A DNA stretch of 64,000 nucleotides from Bactericera cockerelli (GCA_024516035.1 CM044963.1:20576703-20640702); one strand, 5' to 3'; numbered from the stretch's first letter, positions 1-11,099 are shown. The notes: a model not told the origin generated them from the sequence alone. Numbers and translations are program-made.

Positions 1-955
1 AGGACTGGCAGATTTGGACTGTCAGAACTGATCTGTTTCTTAATTTGTTACACAAAAATGGACTCTCAGATTGTCGGATTGAACTGGCAGTCCGGATCCG
101 TCAATTTATCCGTACGAGTGAAAGGCCCTAATGGGTGTAATGTCAGTTTGCTTCCTCGTGGTACACCCTGGATAACACTGAATGCATTGACACTACTGAC
201 TCGATGGCATTATATGAGTCTCCTGGCCCTACCGTACACCTGTCAACTATTTATCAAAAAATAAAGATTACCCAAATGTAAAGATAATATTTTGTTTTAA
301 TTTATTTGAAAAAATGATCTTGTCAAATGAACTTTCATCGGTTAAATGTTGGCTTAACACAAGAACACTGACGTTAAAATTTTTCCCAAAATTAACAAAT
401 ATTTAAAAAATAACTATATTCATTTTTTGTCAATACATTTTTGGTTGACTCTGTATTTCTTACTGGGAATCCTTTGTACATTGAGGACACAAGAGAGGGA
501 AACTTAATAAGAGAGACGTTACAGAAAAAACCAATATCCGTCAGAATTTAATGTTTTACATTATTTTAACGATTACAAAAACTGCCCATCATTCGCTTGT
601 CAAACAACTCATATTAACCTCATATTGTAAATTAAGCATGATCTAAATTGTTTTTACATAATAAATAAGGCCATTCTGGATTGACTGTCAGTGTAAGAAG
701 ATTGGCGTCAGTTTTGAAGTCCAAAGAAATTGCTATGTTGTTCGGTTTCCGATGATTGCCATATGAAAAAATGGTTTTCATTATCGGAATATTTTTTCTT
801 TTCATTCAAATTCAAATGATTACAAATGGTTTTTTAAGTCTGTATGAGCTGTAAAGTACTGTAAGCGTTGTTAAATACATGTACTGAAACACCCAGTACT
901 TGGTACCACACAAGTTAGCTACGGTGTCAATAGGCAACCCACGTGCTCGGAACAA
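1..955. other. AT-rich non-coding DNA
   Basis: No convincing exon, tRNA or transposon end is visible here. The short open frame starting at position 58 lacks homopolymer-free flanks, splice sites or a recognisable domain and is treated as chance. Confidence 0.5.
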
Positions 956-1320
956 GTGGGGTCCAGAAATATCACCTTCATCGGAATCTGTAATAAGAGT
1001 GATCCAAAAATCACGTCTTTGATGAAGGTCGATGTGGTCTTTTGTAGATTTGATGATTGTATGAGATTATGTATGTTTCTATTACAAGCCTTGTTTAAAT
1101 CTGACTGTATGTCTACACCTCCTGTGTTGAAGATTTTTCAATGGGACACTTCAAGTGTCGTCGAGAAATATATCCTTCATTGAAATCTGGAACAAGAGTG
1201 ATCTGAAAATCAAATCTTGAATCAAGGACGATCAAGTCTTTTCTAGATTGAAGAAGATTATGCACTTCTCTAGTCTCATTGGAATCTAATTTGTATCTCT
1301 ACTTCACCGGTCACCTGTGT
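955..1320. repeat. Two-copy degenerate tandem duplication
   Basis: Two diverged copies, about 205 bp apart, share the blocks AGAAATAT(C/A)(A/T)CCTTCAT, ATCTG(T/G)AA, AAGAGTGATC and AGTCTTTTCTAGATT/GGTCTTTTGTAGATT. The first copy begins near 965 and the second near 1163. No coding content is evident. Confidence 0.5.
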
Positions 1321-1757
1321 TGAAAATTATTCAATGCAATAGGGACTTTGTAAGGTGACAAACCTGCCAAACTAAATATTATTTCAGGAAGTTTGTTTGT
1401 TTTTGGGGACTCAAGACTATGGTTTTTATAATATGGCATTTTCGTTTCTAAAACTCTTTGATATATGCAGGCAGGTGTAAAGATATTTCAGAAGGACAAA
1501 GGTAAGTTCGGTAAGATTCAGGTATTTTTGTAAGAAATGCCATTTATGTAGTCCGGGTCACAAAATGTACATGTACACCGAAATGGTAGCCAACATTTCA
1601 AGAATCCGATGTCAATTCAAGATTATGAGATCAGGAATCTAATCCAGGGAGAGATCAAAAATATAAACATGTATTAATTCCATGCGCCTAATCAAGTAAT
1701 CAATGATGAACAGTATTGGGAGATCAGAATTTTAGTCCAGTAATTTCCACAGTAGAA
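1321..1757. other. Non-coding, nothing recognised
   Basis: AT-rich sequence without a recognisable gene or repeat. Confidence 0.4.
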
Positions 1758-1798
1758 ATCATCTTAGGTATATGTAATATTTTTTATAAAACTAGGAT

Positions 1799-1839
<41 letters not shown>

Positions 1840-1902
1840 TCGATGAGTGAAAATTTAAAGAATCCTAGTTTTATATGTATAAAATATTACATATACCTAA
1901 CA
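1758..1902. repeat. Inverted repeat with poly(A) loop beside a gap
   Basis: A left arm containing TAGGTATATGTAATATTTTT and ACTAGGATTCTT reappears in reverse complement at about 1858-1902. The loop is a run of 35 A plus about 20 bases. The structure stops about 30 bases before the assembly gap. It may be a genuine palindromic element or a self-chimeric read end. Confidence 0.6.
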
Positions 1903-1933
1903 TTACTTTGGATTCTAATATTAACCTAATAAC

Positions 1934-2033
1934 NNNNNNNNNNNNNNNNNNNNNNNNNNNNNNNNNNNNNNNNNNNNNNNNNNNNNNNNNNNNNNNNNNN
2001 NNNNNNNNNNNNNNNNNNNNNNNNNNNNNNNNN
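1934..2033. other. Assembly gap (100 N)
   Basis: Exactly 100 unresolved bases, the usual placeholder for a gap of unknown size. Confidence 0.99.
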
Positions 2034-2576
2034 TCCCAAAACCCTCAGGGATTTTTTTATTGGTCACAAACTAAAAATTAAGGGGGAAAAAAATTATGAT
2101 GGGGGGGTTCGAAAAAAAGGGACCCTACGCTTTTAAAATACTACAAACTGTTGCCTTTGACTCCCAGCACACAACCGGGGCCCCCGAGGCAGGGCCCCTA
2201 TTTTTTTTTCCCAAACCCACTTATGAACGAGGGTTTTGCCGTCACTTTTGGGGGGCCTGAATTCGGCGCCCCCGGGTTGCAACCCCGTTACACCCTTATT
2301 GAATTGTATTATAAACCCATTTTCGGGGTTTATCGTTGCTTTCAACTGCATGGTCTATCAGGGCGGGGTTTTACCCTCCATCGCTGCACTAAATTTAAAA
2401 CTTCACCTGCTTGAGTGACCGGGAAAATAGCCGCACAAGGGGGTTAAATTTTGATGTCACCCTTCCCCCCTAATCTCGCGGACTTTGTTTAATTTTTTAG
2501 GGGGACAGAGTGAAAAATGGGACGCTGGCGGGGACGGGGCGTTTTAGTACTGTATTTTTTTTAAATTTTATTTTTT
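2034..2576. other. Low-quality gap-edge sequence with SINE debris
   Basis: This stretch is unusually rich in long G and C homopolymers, unlike its surroundings. Part of it (about 2280-2400) still matches a repeat seen near 34810 and 42140, with CAACTGCATGGT and GGGTTTTACCCTCCAT blocks. Homopolymer length errors are likely, so open frames here should not be trusted. Confidence 0.55.
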
Positions 2577-2855
2577 AAGATGAGTTTTTCACAGTTACTT
2601 TAGCTAGTTTTAAAAACCGGAGTTTATGTAGGCTTGGTCGTTTTGTAGCCTGCCCACCGGTGTCCCTCCCGTTTGTGGGCGAGAATGACACAATACTTCT
2701 CATTGAGGGTGGGTCAACACGAGCACCCCGGGAAAGGGGAACCTTACAAAAAATATTGTAACCCAAATTAAGAATAAAAATTTTTGTCGCACGGGGAAAT
2801 CGCCCCCCGGGCCTTCTGCGTGGAAAGCGAGGTTTAAAACCAATGAGCGTCGCGC
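2577..2855 (-). mobile_element. tRNA-derived SINE, family C (degraded)
   Basis: Same family as the better copy at 57131-57410: TTTCACAG start, a block reading GTAGCCTGCCCA, then GGTCAACACGAGC, and a tRNA-like head in antisense (B-box region and GCGAG) at the right end. Homopolymer errors obscure the tRNA part. Confidence 0.65.
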
Positions 2856-3300
2856 GCTCATCATACGTGGACCGTGATGCCGTCAAGTTCCCGACTTCCG
2901 ATAATTCTACCAGCGATTCACATCACATTAGTCATCGTCACACTAGGTATTGGCAGTTTGGTAGTTTGTACTTTGATTACAGAGAGGGTCAATCGGGTAA
3001 CTCACACACAAAAGTAGGTAAAACCTATAAAAAAGTGAGAAGTTCAGTCACAGTTTCAACCTTGGACCTTCCATTCAGAGTGCACTCCTAACTCCTAATA
3101 GCAAAGTGCACTCCAGTACCTACGTACCTTGCCTTAGAGAGCGTGACTTCAATTATTGCTGCCAGTGCATTGTGTTTGATAGGTTTTTGTGCTCAGGCAT
3201 GGATGATTCTGTCACATCAAGTTATCTGTGAGCTGTTGTACTAATAATAAATAAATAATAATAACAATAAATGTGTTTCTTTATTATTATTATTATACAA
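2856..3300. other. Non-coding with AAT microsatellite
   Basis: No gene recognised. An (AAT)n/(ATT)n tract lies at about 3243-3297. Confidence 0.5.
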
Positions 3301-3313
3301 CGCTTTATAAGAT

Positions 3314-3533
3314 ACTAGCGGGCCGAGGCATGGCCGTAAAAGCAAAAAATCCTTTTTCGCCAATGACAGGTGTTGTAGTGGGAATTTCAAAAAATCCATC
3401 TAGACTATATTGCACATCTAGACTATAAGACAAAGCTACCTACCAAATTTCAGCTCGCTAGGTATTACGGTTTGGGCTGTAGAGCGATGATCAGTCAGTC
3501 AGTCAGTTGACATTTATATATTAAGATAAAAGA
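3314..3533 (+). mobile_element. Repeat with GCGGGCCGAGGC start and TCAGTCAGTCAG end
   Basis: The same sequence recurs at 22467-22702. Shared blocks are GGGCCGAGGCATGGCCGT, TAGACTATAAGACAAAGCTA, CAAATTTCAGCT, TTACGGTTTGGGCTGTAGAG, a TCAG run and a TTATATATTAAGATAA tail. It resembles the 3' tail of a non-LTR retroelement, but I see no coding part, so the class is an inference. Confidence 0.6.
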
Positions 3534-3534
3534 T

Positions 3535-3650
3535 AAATGGACATTATGTACATACAAATAATTATTTTAACAATGAAAAAAATGGAAAAAATTTATACAA
3601 TAAAAATGAAAAAGAATAGAAAATATATAAAGTCATATATAAAGTCATAT
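3535..3650. repeat. Copy of the repeat targeted by the gypsy element
   Basis: This segment (GGACATTATGTACATACAAA onward) is nearly the same as the two halves that flank the LTR retrotransposon at 51885-51941 and 56778-56815. It therefore shows the empty-site arrangement of that repeat. Confidence 0.7.
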
Positions 3651-3654
3651 GACG

Positions 3655-3772
3655 CTGCTAACATTAGAGCAGCTACTCATTTTTCCTCTCGAGGTATGAG
3701 TGGACCCCGAACACCCATGTACAGAGCAGAAAAAATCCTACCCGCTGGTGATCGGGCCCAGGTAATAGTAAA
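3655..3772 (-). mobile_element. tRNA-derived SINE, family D fragment
   Basis: Contains GCAGCTACTCATTTTTCCTC, GAGGTATGAGTGGACCCCGA and TACAGAGCAGAAAAAATCCT, shared with the full copy at 12757-12996. The tRNA-like head is truncated. Confidence 0.7.
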
Positions 3773-4239
3773 ATCAATTTAATAACACACAACCAATACA
3801 GAAAAGGGTATACTGCTCACCTTCAATATTTCTTGAGCCGAAAATTGAAATAGTTTGTTGAGTTAAAAATCAGACCTCACTTTTTTTTATTAAAAAAATC
3901 TTTTCCATAAAAAAAGGCCTGATCACTCTGTCTTATCTCCGGTACTCTACGGATTTGCCTGATCTTGATCCAAAGTCACAGCCAGATATTGCACACAGAT
4001 AAATAATCTAGGCCGATCACGCAGCATTTATGCTCGAATTTGATGATAATAATAATTGTTATAATAGTAATTATACAGGGTGTTGATAGTAATATGTATG
4101 TATGATTTTATTTGTGATGAAACACACGGCCTCTTCACAATTTTTGTGGGTAGCACAGCATTACCAAGAGCCTCCTTCACATTTCGAATTTCTCTACATA
4201 TATTTCTCCCTTGCCTTTATCCCATATTAGCTTACTCGT

Positions 4240-4535
4240 ATGTTACTTTTGGGGTCGGTATTGTTCATGTTTATGGCTGGATGCCCTCCCTAACGCCAAC
4301 GATTCTATTTGGTTTTAACGTCCTGATCTGGACGGGGGTGTTACCCTCCATTCGCTGGGAATCGTACCAGCTACCCAGCACATTAAACTCACCCAGCCTG
4401 GGTAGGCCCGGCAATGCCAGCCTCACGTGTTTGGAGGGAACAGAATTTTCTTCGAAAAGTCTGCTCCAACCGGGGATCGAACTCGGGATCTCTGGACTAC
4501 GGGCAGTAGTCACAACCATTACGCCACGGAGGCTG
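4240..4535 (-). mobile_element. tRNA-derived SINE, family E
   Basis: The tRNA-like head is at the right end in antisense, with GGATCGAACTCGGGATCTCT as a B-box region and ACAACCATTACGCCACGGAG at the head. The body holds ACCCAGCCTGGGTAGG and ACCCTCCATTCGCTGGGAAT. Other copies lie at 7818-8050, 8717-8963 and 16495-16745. Confidence 0.8.
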
Positions 4536-4577
4536 TAAAATTACTCTACATATTACATTAATTACTTTTTACTCTGG

Positions 4578-4754
4578 TAATGCCGCCACTGGTCGTTACT
4601 CAAACAAGTAACTACTCATTTTTCCTCACGAGGTATGATGAGTGGACCCTGAACATCCAAGTACAGATCAGAAAAAATCCTGCCGCGCTGGGGATCGAAC
4701 CCAGGTCACCGTGCGTGCAATGCCAAGCGCGCTAACTCACTCTGCCACGGTGAC
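4578..4754 (-). mobile_element. tRNA-derived SINE, family D
   Basis: Antisense copy. The right end is tRNA-like, with GGGATCGAACCCAGGTCACC (B box) and GCGCGCTAACTCACTCTGCC. The body carries GCCGCCACTGGTCG and CCTCACGAGGTATG. Confidence 0.82.
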
Positions 4755-4937
4755 TACGGTGTTAATAATAATAATTGTTATAATAGTAATTATACCAGGT
4801 GTCCAATTTATTTTTTAAATCAAAGTTTTCACAATCGATTCTAGGTGACATTTGACTTTAATCAATGGATTCTACCTACACAAAGATATTATAGACGATT
4901 TTCGGAACTCTGTTGAAACCGCTTATGTTAAATACAG

Positions 4938-5115
4938 TCTGTCCCGGTAGCGGCACTCTGCGAATCCAGAGATTCTAGAGGGCGTGGGTTCGAAACCCAG
5001 CCGGGACATGACAAGTTATCCTCCAATTTGGGATTTTTACCACATCATAATATATGTCTTACTGCTGAAATAATGGGACTTTAATAGTCTTAATCGGACA
5101 GTAGATATTAAAAGG
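4938..5115 (+). mobile_element. tRNA-like SINE head, family F
   Basis: GTCCCGG and CCGGGAC can pair as an acceptor stem around GTGGGTTCGAAACCCAG (a T arm), but the D arm is shortened. The body follows directly. Related heads occur at 32504, 47995 and, in antisense, 28058. Best read as SINE rather than a working tRNA. Confidence 0.6.
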
Positions 5116-5199
5116 CGATATTATTATTATTCATCACCTTAATCTTTAAAAAAATCTACATCCAGGTTCAGCTTTTTATTTTTCTGATTATGCTGAATT

Positions 5200-5460
5200 G
5201 GGTCTAGGGATAGGGCTACGACTAAAATAATCTCAAGTCAAATACACTTAGCTTGTTATGACAGAATGATCGCAGAGAATGGCTAAGCCTAAGGCATTAG
5301 CTTCGCCCCGGATTGCAAAACAAATGTAATTAAAATTAATATTGATCTTAATTTTTTTTGTACATACTTCTATGTTTTTTTTAATTTATTGTTATTAATT
5401 TTTTGTTGATGATTGTTTTGTAAAAAAAAGTGTAAATAAATAAATAAAATAAATATTTCT
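5200..5460 (+). mobile_element. Probable retroelement tail with (AAAT)n
   Basis: GCCTAAGGCATTAGCTTCGC resembles the AAGGCAATA/GGCATTATC motif at 31735, 45280 and 56850, and the segment ends in TAAATAAATAAAATAAAT. No coding region is present, so the class is inferred. Confidence 0.4.
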
Positions 5461-5850
5461 CAAGTCTTTGTGTACATATTTTTATAATAAACTAAATTTC
5501 CTAAACAGGTAGGTACTGCGTGCCTACTTGCAATCACAACCGGGTTGTTATTTTGTTCGTATCTTTTTTCAAAAAATGATATGAAAATATTTTAGACTTA
5601 GTCTAAAAATATGTCCCTGCAATTGTCTATAACAACTTGAACACCTTGTATATTTCAGTGCAACTTTTTTTTAAGTTTTAAAGTTCAGAACAGTTGTGTA
5701 TGACTTCGTCGCACGGCTACGCCATGTCTGATGGTTGCATCACGCTCAGGATAAGTACAGTGGTCGATGCGTGCCATGCGAAAGGTCGCGGGTTCGAAAG
5801 CTTTTAGAGCTTGTAATTTTACTTTTTTTAGAATCACTAAAGAACGCGCT
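5461..5850. other. Non-coding; short tRNA-like trace
   Basis: Nothing beyond a short tRNA-like trace around 5750-5800 (GGTCGCGGGTTCGAAAG) is recognised. Confidence 0.35.
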
Positions 5851-6145
5851 GGGGGACTATAAACAAGCAGTAGACCAGCAGTCTGGCTGGGGGACTATAA
5901 ACAGGGAGTAGACGAGCAGTCTAGCTGGGGGACTATAAACAGGGAGTAGACGAGCAGTCTAGCTGGGGGACTATAAACAGGGAATAGGCCAGCAGTCTGG
6001 CTGGGTGACTAAAAAGGGAGTAGACCAGCATTGGCTTGGTTCTGGGGGCCATTGTCAATTATTAGTGTTAGAAGTGCTGAGTCATTAATCCACTGTCTGG
6101 CTACCATCGTTCACGATGACGCCACCCTATGATGATGAAAGAACG
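5850..6145 (+). repeat. Minisatellite-bearing element
   Basis: About five tandem units of roughly 38-42 bp with GGGGGACTATAAACAGGGAG and AGACCAGCAGTCTGGCTG, followed by a unique end containing CCATCGTTCACGATGACGCC. The whole arrangement recurs in inverse orientation at 28720-29030, and a related array is at 23095-23375. The constant end next to a variable array suggests a mobile element carrying its own minisatellite. Confidence 0.75.
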
Positions 6146-6274
6146 CACCTAAAAGTGGGTAAGATTTTTTTGTGATTCAACCTATATTCCCGAACGGACA
6201 GAAACATGGTTTCAAAAATTGAGTTTCAAGTAATTTAACGAACCAAGGCCTTTAGAAAATATTTGTTGTACTTC

Positions 6275-6703
6275 TTTTCCCAAACCTAGTTGGGGTCGAC
6301 ATTGTTCAACCTCATGATTGAGGTTGGTTGGTTGTGGCACATTTTTACGACTGGATGCCGTTCCTTATGCCAACGATTCTATTGATTTCACGTTCTGATT
6401 AGGACGGGGGTTTTACCCTTCAATTGCTGGGAATTGTACCAGCTCCCCGTAAAAACCTCACCCAGAACTGAGTAGCGTGGGTCACCTACCCTGGGTAGGT
6501 CAGAAGTGTTTTTTTTTTTTTTTTCTTCTTCTTTCATCTCGGTTTACACGCAGCAATATTGCTGCAATTACGAAAATAGGTATTCGGAGGCAGGGAACAA
6601 AATTTCCCGTGTGAAAAGTCTGCTCCGATCGGGAATCGATCTCAGGATCTCTGGACTACGGACAGTAGTCACAATTGTTCGTCCATTACGCCACTAAAGC
6701 TGG
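6275..6703 (-). mobile_element. tRNA-derived SINE, family E (long copy)
   Basis: Includes a left segment (TTGGGGTCGACATTGTTCAA and ACTGGATGCCGTTCC) also found near 9820, then the family E body and an antisense tRNA-like head ending in CATTACGCCACTAAAGCTGG. A poly(T) run interrupts the body at about 6507-6525. Confidence 0.7.
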
Positions 6704-6714
6704 CTTTGAAATTA

Positions 6715-7810
6715 TTTGTTAATATTTGTTTTCATAGAGTACGCCTTTTCTTTTAACCTACTTACCTAATTTAAAACATGAAGTAGGAAGGTAGATAAAA
6801 TACTAATATCTATTTCCACATGTCAAAATTAAGCTTGTTTACAAGATTATAGGTAATTTGGTTTGGTACCGACAACAGTAGATCAAATGGGCTTACCATA
6901 GGTAAGTACCTCTAGTTCATGCGTGGTATTTACCGTGTGGTTCTAATCCTAAATACCTGTTTATCATCGATAAACCAATGATCGTTTGCCATGATCGTAC
7001 TACAAAATTGCGATGAAAAAAAAAGAAAAAAAAATCATGCGTTATAGATTATCGCAAAATAATCGCAAAATCTCGACGTAATTACTCGTTGAAAATTTAT
7101 TACGAAGAAAAAAATCAGAACGGAAGGTCGGTATTAACGCAAAACACATATTTACAAGAAACAAAACAATATTGACGGAAAATTTCTTGGGAAAAAAATC
7201 TTTGAGATAAAAAATTCCTGGAAGTTGTGTATTCACACTTAGAGGCTTAGCAAGATCTGAGAAGGCCCATGCATTCTGAATGGTGTTTCAGTCGCAAGGA
7301 CAAGCCTATCTTATCTCTTTTTGCATAAATCTTTTTTTGCAAATAAAGTTAGCAAGTAAATCTCTTAGGCAAATAAATCTTTTTAGTAAGTAAGGAACAT
7401 TTTTTTGTGCAAGAAATGTTTGCTAGAATTGCGGGCTTGGAACTGGGATAATGAGATGCAGGAACAGCCACGGTCTGGTATAATAGATAAGATAGGCTAG
7501 AGTTGTGGACACTGCACAGTTACTTTGTGAAATAAGGTATGGCTTAAAAATCTCCTATGAGTCTAATACAGGGTTCAGGAGACGAGGTATCAGAGAACAG
7601 GATTTAAAAAAAAAAAAAAAAAAAAAAAAACATTGCCATTTTATTATTATCTCACCTGGTTGCAGGGTCTTCAGTGAAACCCTTACAATGATCAAGTTTT
7701 GTTTTCTTAATTTTAATATCCATGTATGTATATATTGTATGTCATTTGTAAATAAAACTGGATCCAACGTGATATACATATAACACTGCGACCTAATTAG
7801 ATCTATTGTG
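6715..7810. other. AT-rich non-coding
   Basis: No gene or transposon end recognised. A run of A lies at 7607-7630. Confidence 0.4.
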
Positions 7811-7817
7811 ACCAGTT

Positions 7818-8050
7818 GATTCTATTCGGTTTGAACGTCCTGATTTGAGATAGTCAGGACGGGGGTTTTACCCTCCATTCGCTGGGAATCGTACCAGCTA
7901 CCCACATTAACCTCACCCAGCCTGGGTAGGGCCGGAAGTGCCAGCGTGTTTGAAACGGACAGAATTTTCTTCGAAAAGTCTGCCCCAACCGGTAGTCGAA
8001 CTCGAGACTTCTGGACTACGGGTAGTAGTCACAACCATTACGCCACGGAC
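7818..8050 (-). mobile_element. tRNA-derived SINE, family E
   Basis: Body with CCCTCCATTCGCTGGGAATC and CACCCAGCCTGGGTAGG, then an antisense tRNA-like head ending in CAACCATTACGCCACGGAC. Confidence 0.8.
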
Positions 8051-8125
8051 ATTGCCATAATTAGAGGTAATATTGCATCTGTACTTGCAGGGATGATTGT
8101 TTAAATAAGTATGTAACATTATGTA

Positions 8126-8255
8126 AATGACTGCACTGGTAGACAAGTGGTTAAGGCGATAATCTGGTAATCCAGGTAGCGTAGGGATCCGTTGGTTCGA
8201 ATCCCACCCAATGCACGATACTTTTCTCATTCATTTAAGTTTGTGAACTCATTTT
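8126..8255 (+). mobile_element. tRNA-derived SINE, family B (5' part)
   Basis: tRNA-like head with GCACTGGTAGACAAGTGGTT (A box), TGGTAATCCAGG as a stem-loop and GGTTCGAATCCCACCCAATG (B box). The body TTTAAGTTTGTGA is cut short by a poly(T) run. Confidence 0.8.
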
Positions 8256-8456
8256 TTTTTTTTTTTTTTTTTGTGGTACTGTCTACACATGCTGGCATAG
8301 CAAAAACTTTATATTTTTTTAATTTTTTACCAAGATATAAGAGCATGTTGTGGATATAAGAGAACAAAAAGGACCGAACTTTTTTACTATCCAGGTTTCT
8401 CTTAAAGAAGCTATTTCCCTGATAGAGAAGTTAATTTTACCGGTAATAATGATTCC

Positions 8457-8656
8457 GTGTCAGTGAGATAGGCTGATAGGCACAGAATACCTACGTATAT
8501 CAGTTCAAATCACACCCTGTGCATGAATTTTTCCTCATTAATTTGAGTTTGTGACCACATAATAAAAAGACTCTGAGGGTAAGGTGGTAGAAAATGCTTT
8601 GAGCATTAACCTCGTCTGGTGGATACTTTCCACTATAGAGTATTATTATTATATCA
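8457..8656 (+). mobile_element. tRNA-derived SINE, family B (diverged head)
   Basis: The head is eroded, but the body is clear: TTCCTCATTAATTTGAGTTT, GGTAGAAAATGCTTTGAGCA, then TTTCCACTATAGAGTATTAT at the 3' end. Confidence 0.75.
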
Positions 8657-8716
8657 CGGTGTTGAGAGGATTCTATGGACGCCCAGTTCTAATGACTCGG
8701 ATCCTTTCATGTCCAT

Positions 8717-8963
8717 TGATTCTATGTGATTTTAACGTCCTGATTTGAGATAGTCAGGACGGGGGTTTACCCTTCATTCGCTGGGAGTCGTACCAGCTAC
8801 CCATACTAACCTCACCCAGCCTGGGTAGGGCTGGAAATGCCAGCCTCACGTGTTCGGAATTGATTTTTTTTCTCGAAATTCCAGAACTATTGATCCAACT
8901 GGGAATCGAACTCAGGATCTCTGAACTGCAGGCAGTAGTACCAACCGTTACGCCACAGAGGCC
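8717..8963 (-). mobile_element. tRNA-derived SINE, family E
   Basis: Starts GATTCTATGTGATTTTAACG, has the ACCCAGCCTGGGTAGGGC body and ends in an antisense tRNA-like head (GGGAATCGAACTCAGGATCT). Confidence 0.8.
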
Positions 8964-9249
8964 GGCGGAACGGCTTTTTGTTCTATAATTTCCAGGTTTG
9001 ACTGTATAGAATTTCATTATGCACAACAGAGATGATATCATTGATCGATCTTGGCGAGTTTCTTGGAATTCTCCGAGAAAATTCAATGCAGCCGACGCAT
9101 TCCTATTAAACTGTTTGTTCTAAGTGACACCATTATTAGGTGGGTAGGTACACGCAAATACGAAGTGGGTAGATATCTAGTACACACTATTTACACTCCT
9201 ATAAAATTTAACAATCATACTTCCGTGCAGGGCTCTTGAGAATCGTTCA

Positions 9250-9405
9250 CCTGAGGAAGTTATCATATTTGTAATAATTACAATTGCGATATTACAAAAA
9301 CTCAAAATCGCCTTACTATTAAGTCTTTGCCGTACTTGGGACTCGAACCACCGACCTCCAGTCTACTAGTCCGTCGCCGCACGGTGGACTAGAAGCCTGG
9401 GGTCC
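9250..9405 (-). mobile_element. SINE family A, diverged or mosaic
   Basis: Left end GTTATCATATTTG matches family A. The antisense B box GGGACTCGAACCACCGACCT is present, but the head ends in a different sequence (CGCCGCACGGTGGACTAG), suggesting a rearranged or related subfamily. Confidence 0.55.
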
Positions 9406-9769
9406 TTGTTAGAAAAAAAATATAAAACAGGGCCAGGCTACAGCGTCTACAGTAGCTCCGGTTTCATGGCTAGGAACTAAAAAAAGGCTGTAAAACACTC
9501 ATCTGAAGTAGCCTCAACCTAGATTGTTTCCTATACAACGATAGGATGTGTAGGTGTACCCTGGGCAACGGCATAGCCGGCTGAATCTTCAAATCACCGT
9601 TACCAGACTCGAAAAGTTAGTTCTCATCTCTTTATAGAAAAAAAATAAAAAGGATAGAAAAAATAATAACTAAACAATTTTAGATACTTTTTCTCAACTG
9701 TGTGAGCAAATAAAACAAATGATCGAAAAAAATAAAAAAATTGGAGCAAAATAATATTTTTTTTTTACA

Positions 9770-9870
9770 AAAACTTCTTCTTCTTCTTCTTCTTTTACTC
9801 TGTCTTATCCCGCTCAAGCAGGGTCGACGTTGTTCAACCTCATGGTTGAGGTTGATTGGTCTTGGCACTT
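9770..9870. repeat. CTT microsatellite and repeat fragment
   Basis: (CTT)n at about 9773-9794 is followed by GGGTCGACGTTGTTCAACCT, also found near 6293. The palindromic CAACCTCATGGTTGAGGTTG forms a short hairpin. Confidence 0.6.
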
Positions 9871-10460
9871 TTTTTTTACAAAAACGATTTCTAATATTAG
9901 AAATTTATCGGAAGTAATAAGAGACCCAAAACATGCTTGCGAACTTCGGGTCTCTTCTACTGCAATTTAAATAACAAAAACAATTTTAAGCGTTTTATCT
10001 ATGTATGTATAATTATAATATTATTTTATTTAATTTATGTTTCTGTACTTGTTAATTTTATTGTTGTATGTTTATAAAAAAAATGATGAAAAATAATTTA
10101 AAAAAAAAAAAAAATTATGGTTCGGCCTGGATATGAACCGCGGTCTACTGAGTAGCAGTCAGCCGCTCCCCTTGGAATTCTGGGTCACCAACTAGAATTT
10201 ACCTGCTTTCTTTCCCACACAGATGAGTCACCCGGATACGTCACTAACTTCTGGTTTTACTGGCTGACGTCTACTTTAATTTAGGTACTTGAACATATGT
10301 ACATGTGCATTGTATACATAACTAACATACATAGTTAAGTGTATCTTTGGCTTCTTGTAAGTAGGCGAGGAATAGGACACTGTCATCTCCAAATATGTAT
10401 ATCTGGAAGTGTGTTATGACCAGCAAATAGATATACTGGATATACAGTATTTTGTAGGTA
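9871..10460. other. Non-coding with one tRNA-like antisense trace
   Basis: A short antisense tRNA-like fragment at about 10116-10175 (CTGGATATGAACCGCGGTCT) is the only recognisable item; the rest is AT-rich. Confidence 0.4.
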
Positions 10461-10464
10461 TAAA

Positions 10465-11095
10465 CATTGTCTATAAGTAGAATTTTGAGATTGTATACTA
10501 AATCGTTTGTATCTCCAAAACCGCTTAACCGATTTTCTTCAAATTTGTTTTATATGGTAGAACACCATTTATCTTTCATTCTAAAGTCTAGATTATACAA
10601 ATATTATGTATCGGCAAGTCGAAGACCTCATTTTTCCACTTTTTTGTTTAAATTTTTGATTTTTTTAAATATCAAAACCAAATCATAATTAATTAATAAA
10701 AAAAATAATAAATTGCTTATGTGGAACAATAATATGCATATACATACAATTTCATCAAAATCAGGTCTACCATTCAGCCATTCACGAGATATAAGCGTTT
10801 AAGTAAAAAAAAAATTGTGGTCAGGCGCATGGTCTCTTTTAACCGGAACCGCTGCTGGTGCGAAGTTAATAAATTTAAAATGGGACCATCTACAGAACGT
10901 CTGCTATATTATGTGTACAAAATCCGTTCAGTAGTTTCCGAGATTTGCGCGTTACAAGGAATATTTTTAACAGACAGACAGACACAAAACCAAAGTTTTT
11001 CAGGAGGTTATGAAGTCGGAGCCAAAAAATATTTTTCTTTACAAAATCGAACACAATACTTCCGATGCCTAATAGTAGAAATTTATCGTAAGTAA
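10465..11095 (+). mobile_element. Probable LINE-like non-coding tail
   Basis: Contains CTCCAAAACCGCTTAACCGA, TTCATCAAAATCAGGTCTAC and CAGACAGACAGACACAAAAC, a style of sequence common in arthropod non-LTR element tails and in repeats such as 45860-45990. No reverse transcriptase is present. Class assignment is an inference. Confidence 0.35.
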
Positions 11096-11099
11096 AAAA

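Larger units (their letters stand above)
4046..4800. repeat. Direct repeat flanking a SINE nest
   Basis: About 30 bp (AATAATTGTTATAATAGTAA and following bases) occurs at about 4048-4078 and again at about 4767-4797, enclosing two SINEs. It could be a long target-site duplication or a segmental duplication of a simple-repeat context. Confidence 0.5.

Noticed and set aside
2133..2886. Small genes in the GC-rich stretch
   Set aside because: Homopolymer-rich, probably erroneous gap-edge sequence overlapping SINE remnants.
3537..3782. 81-codon frame starting MDIMYIQIIILTMKK
   Set aside because: It spans the junction between an old repeat and a family D SINE.
4938..5010. Functional tRNA gene
   Set aside because: Acceptor stem pairs, but the D arm is shortened and the head is followed by a SINE body.
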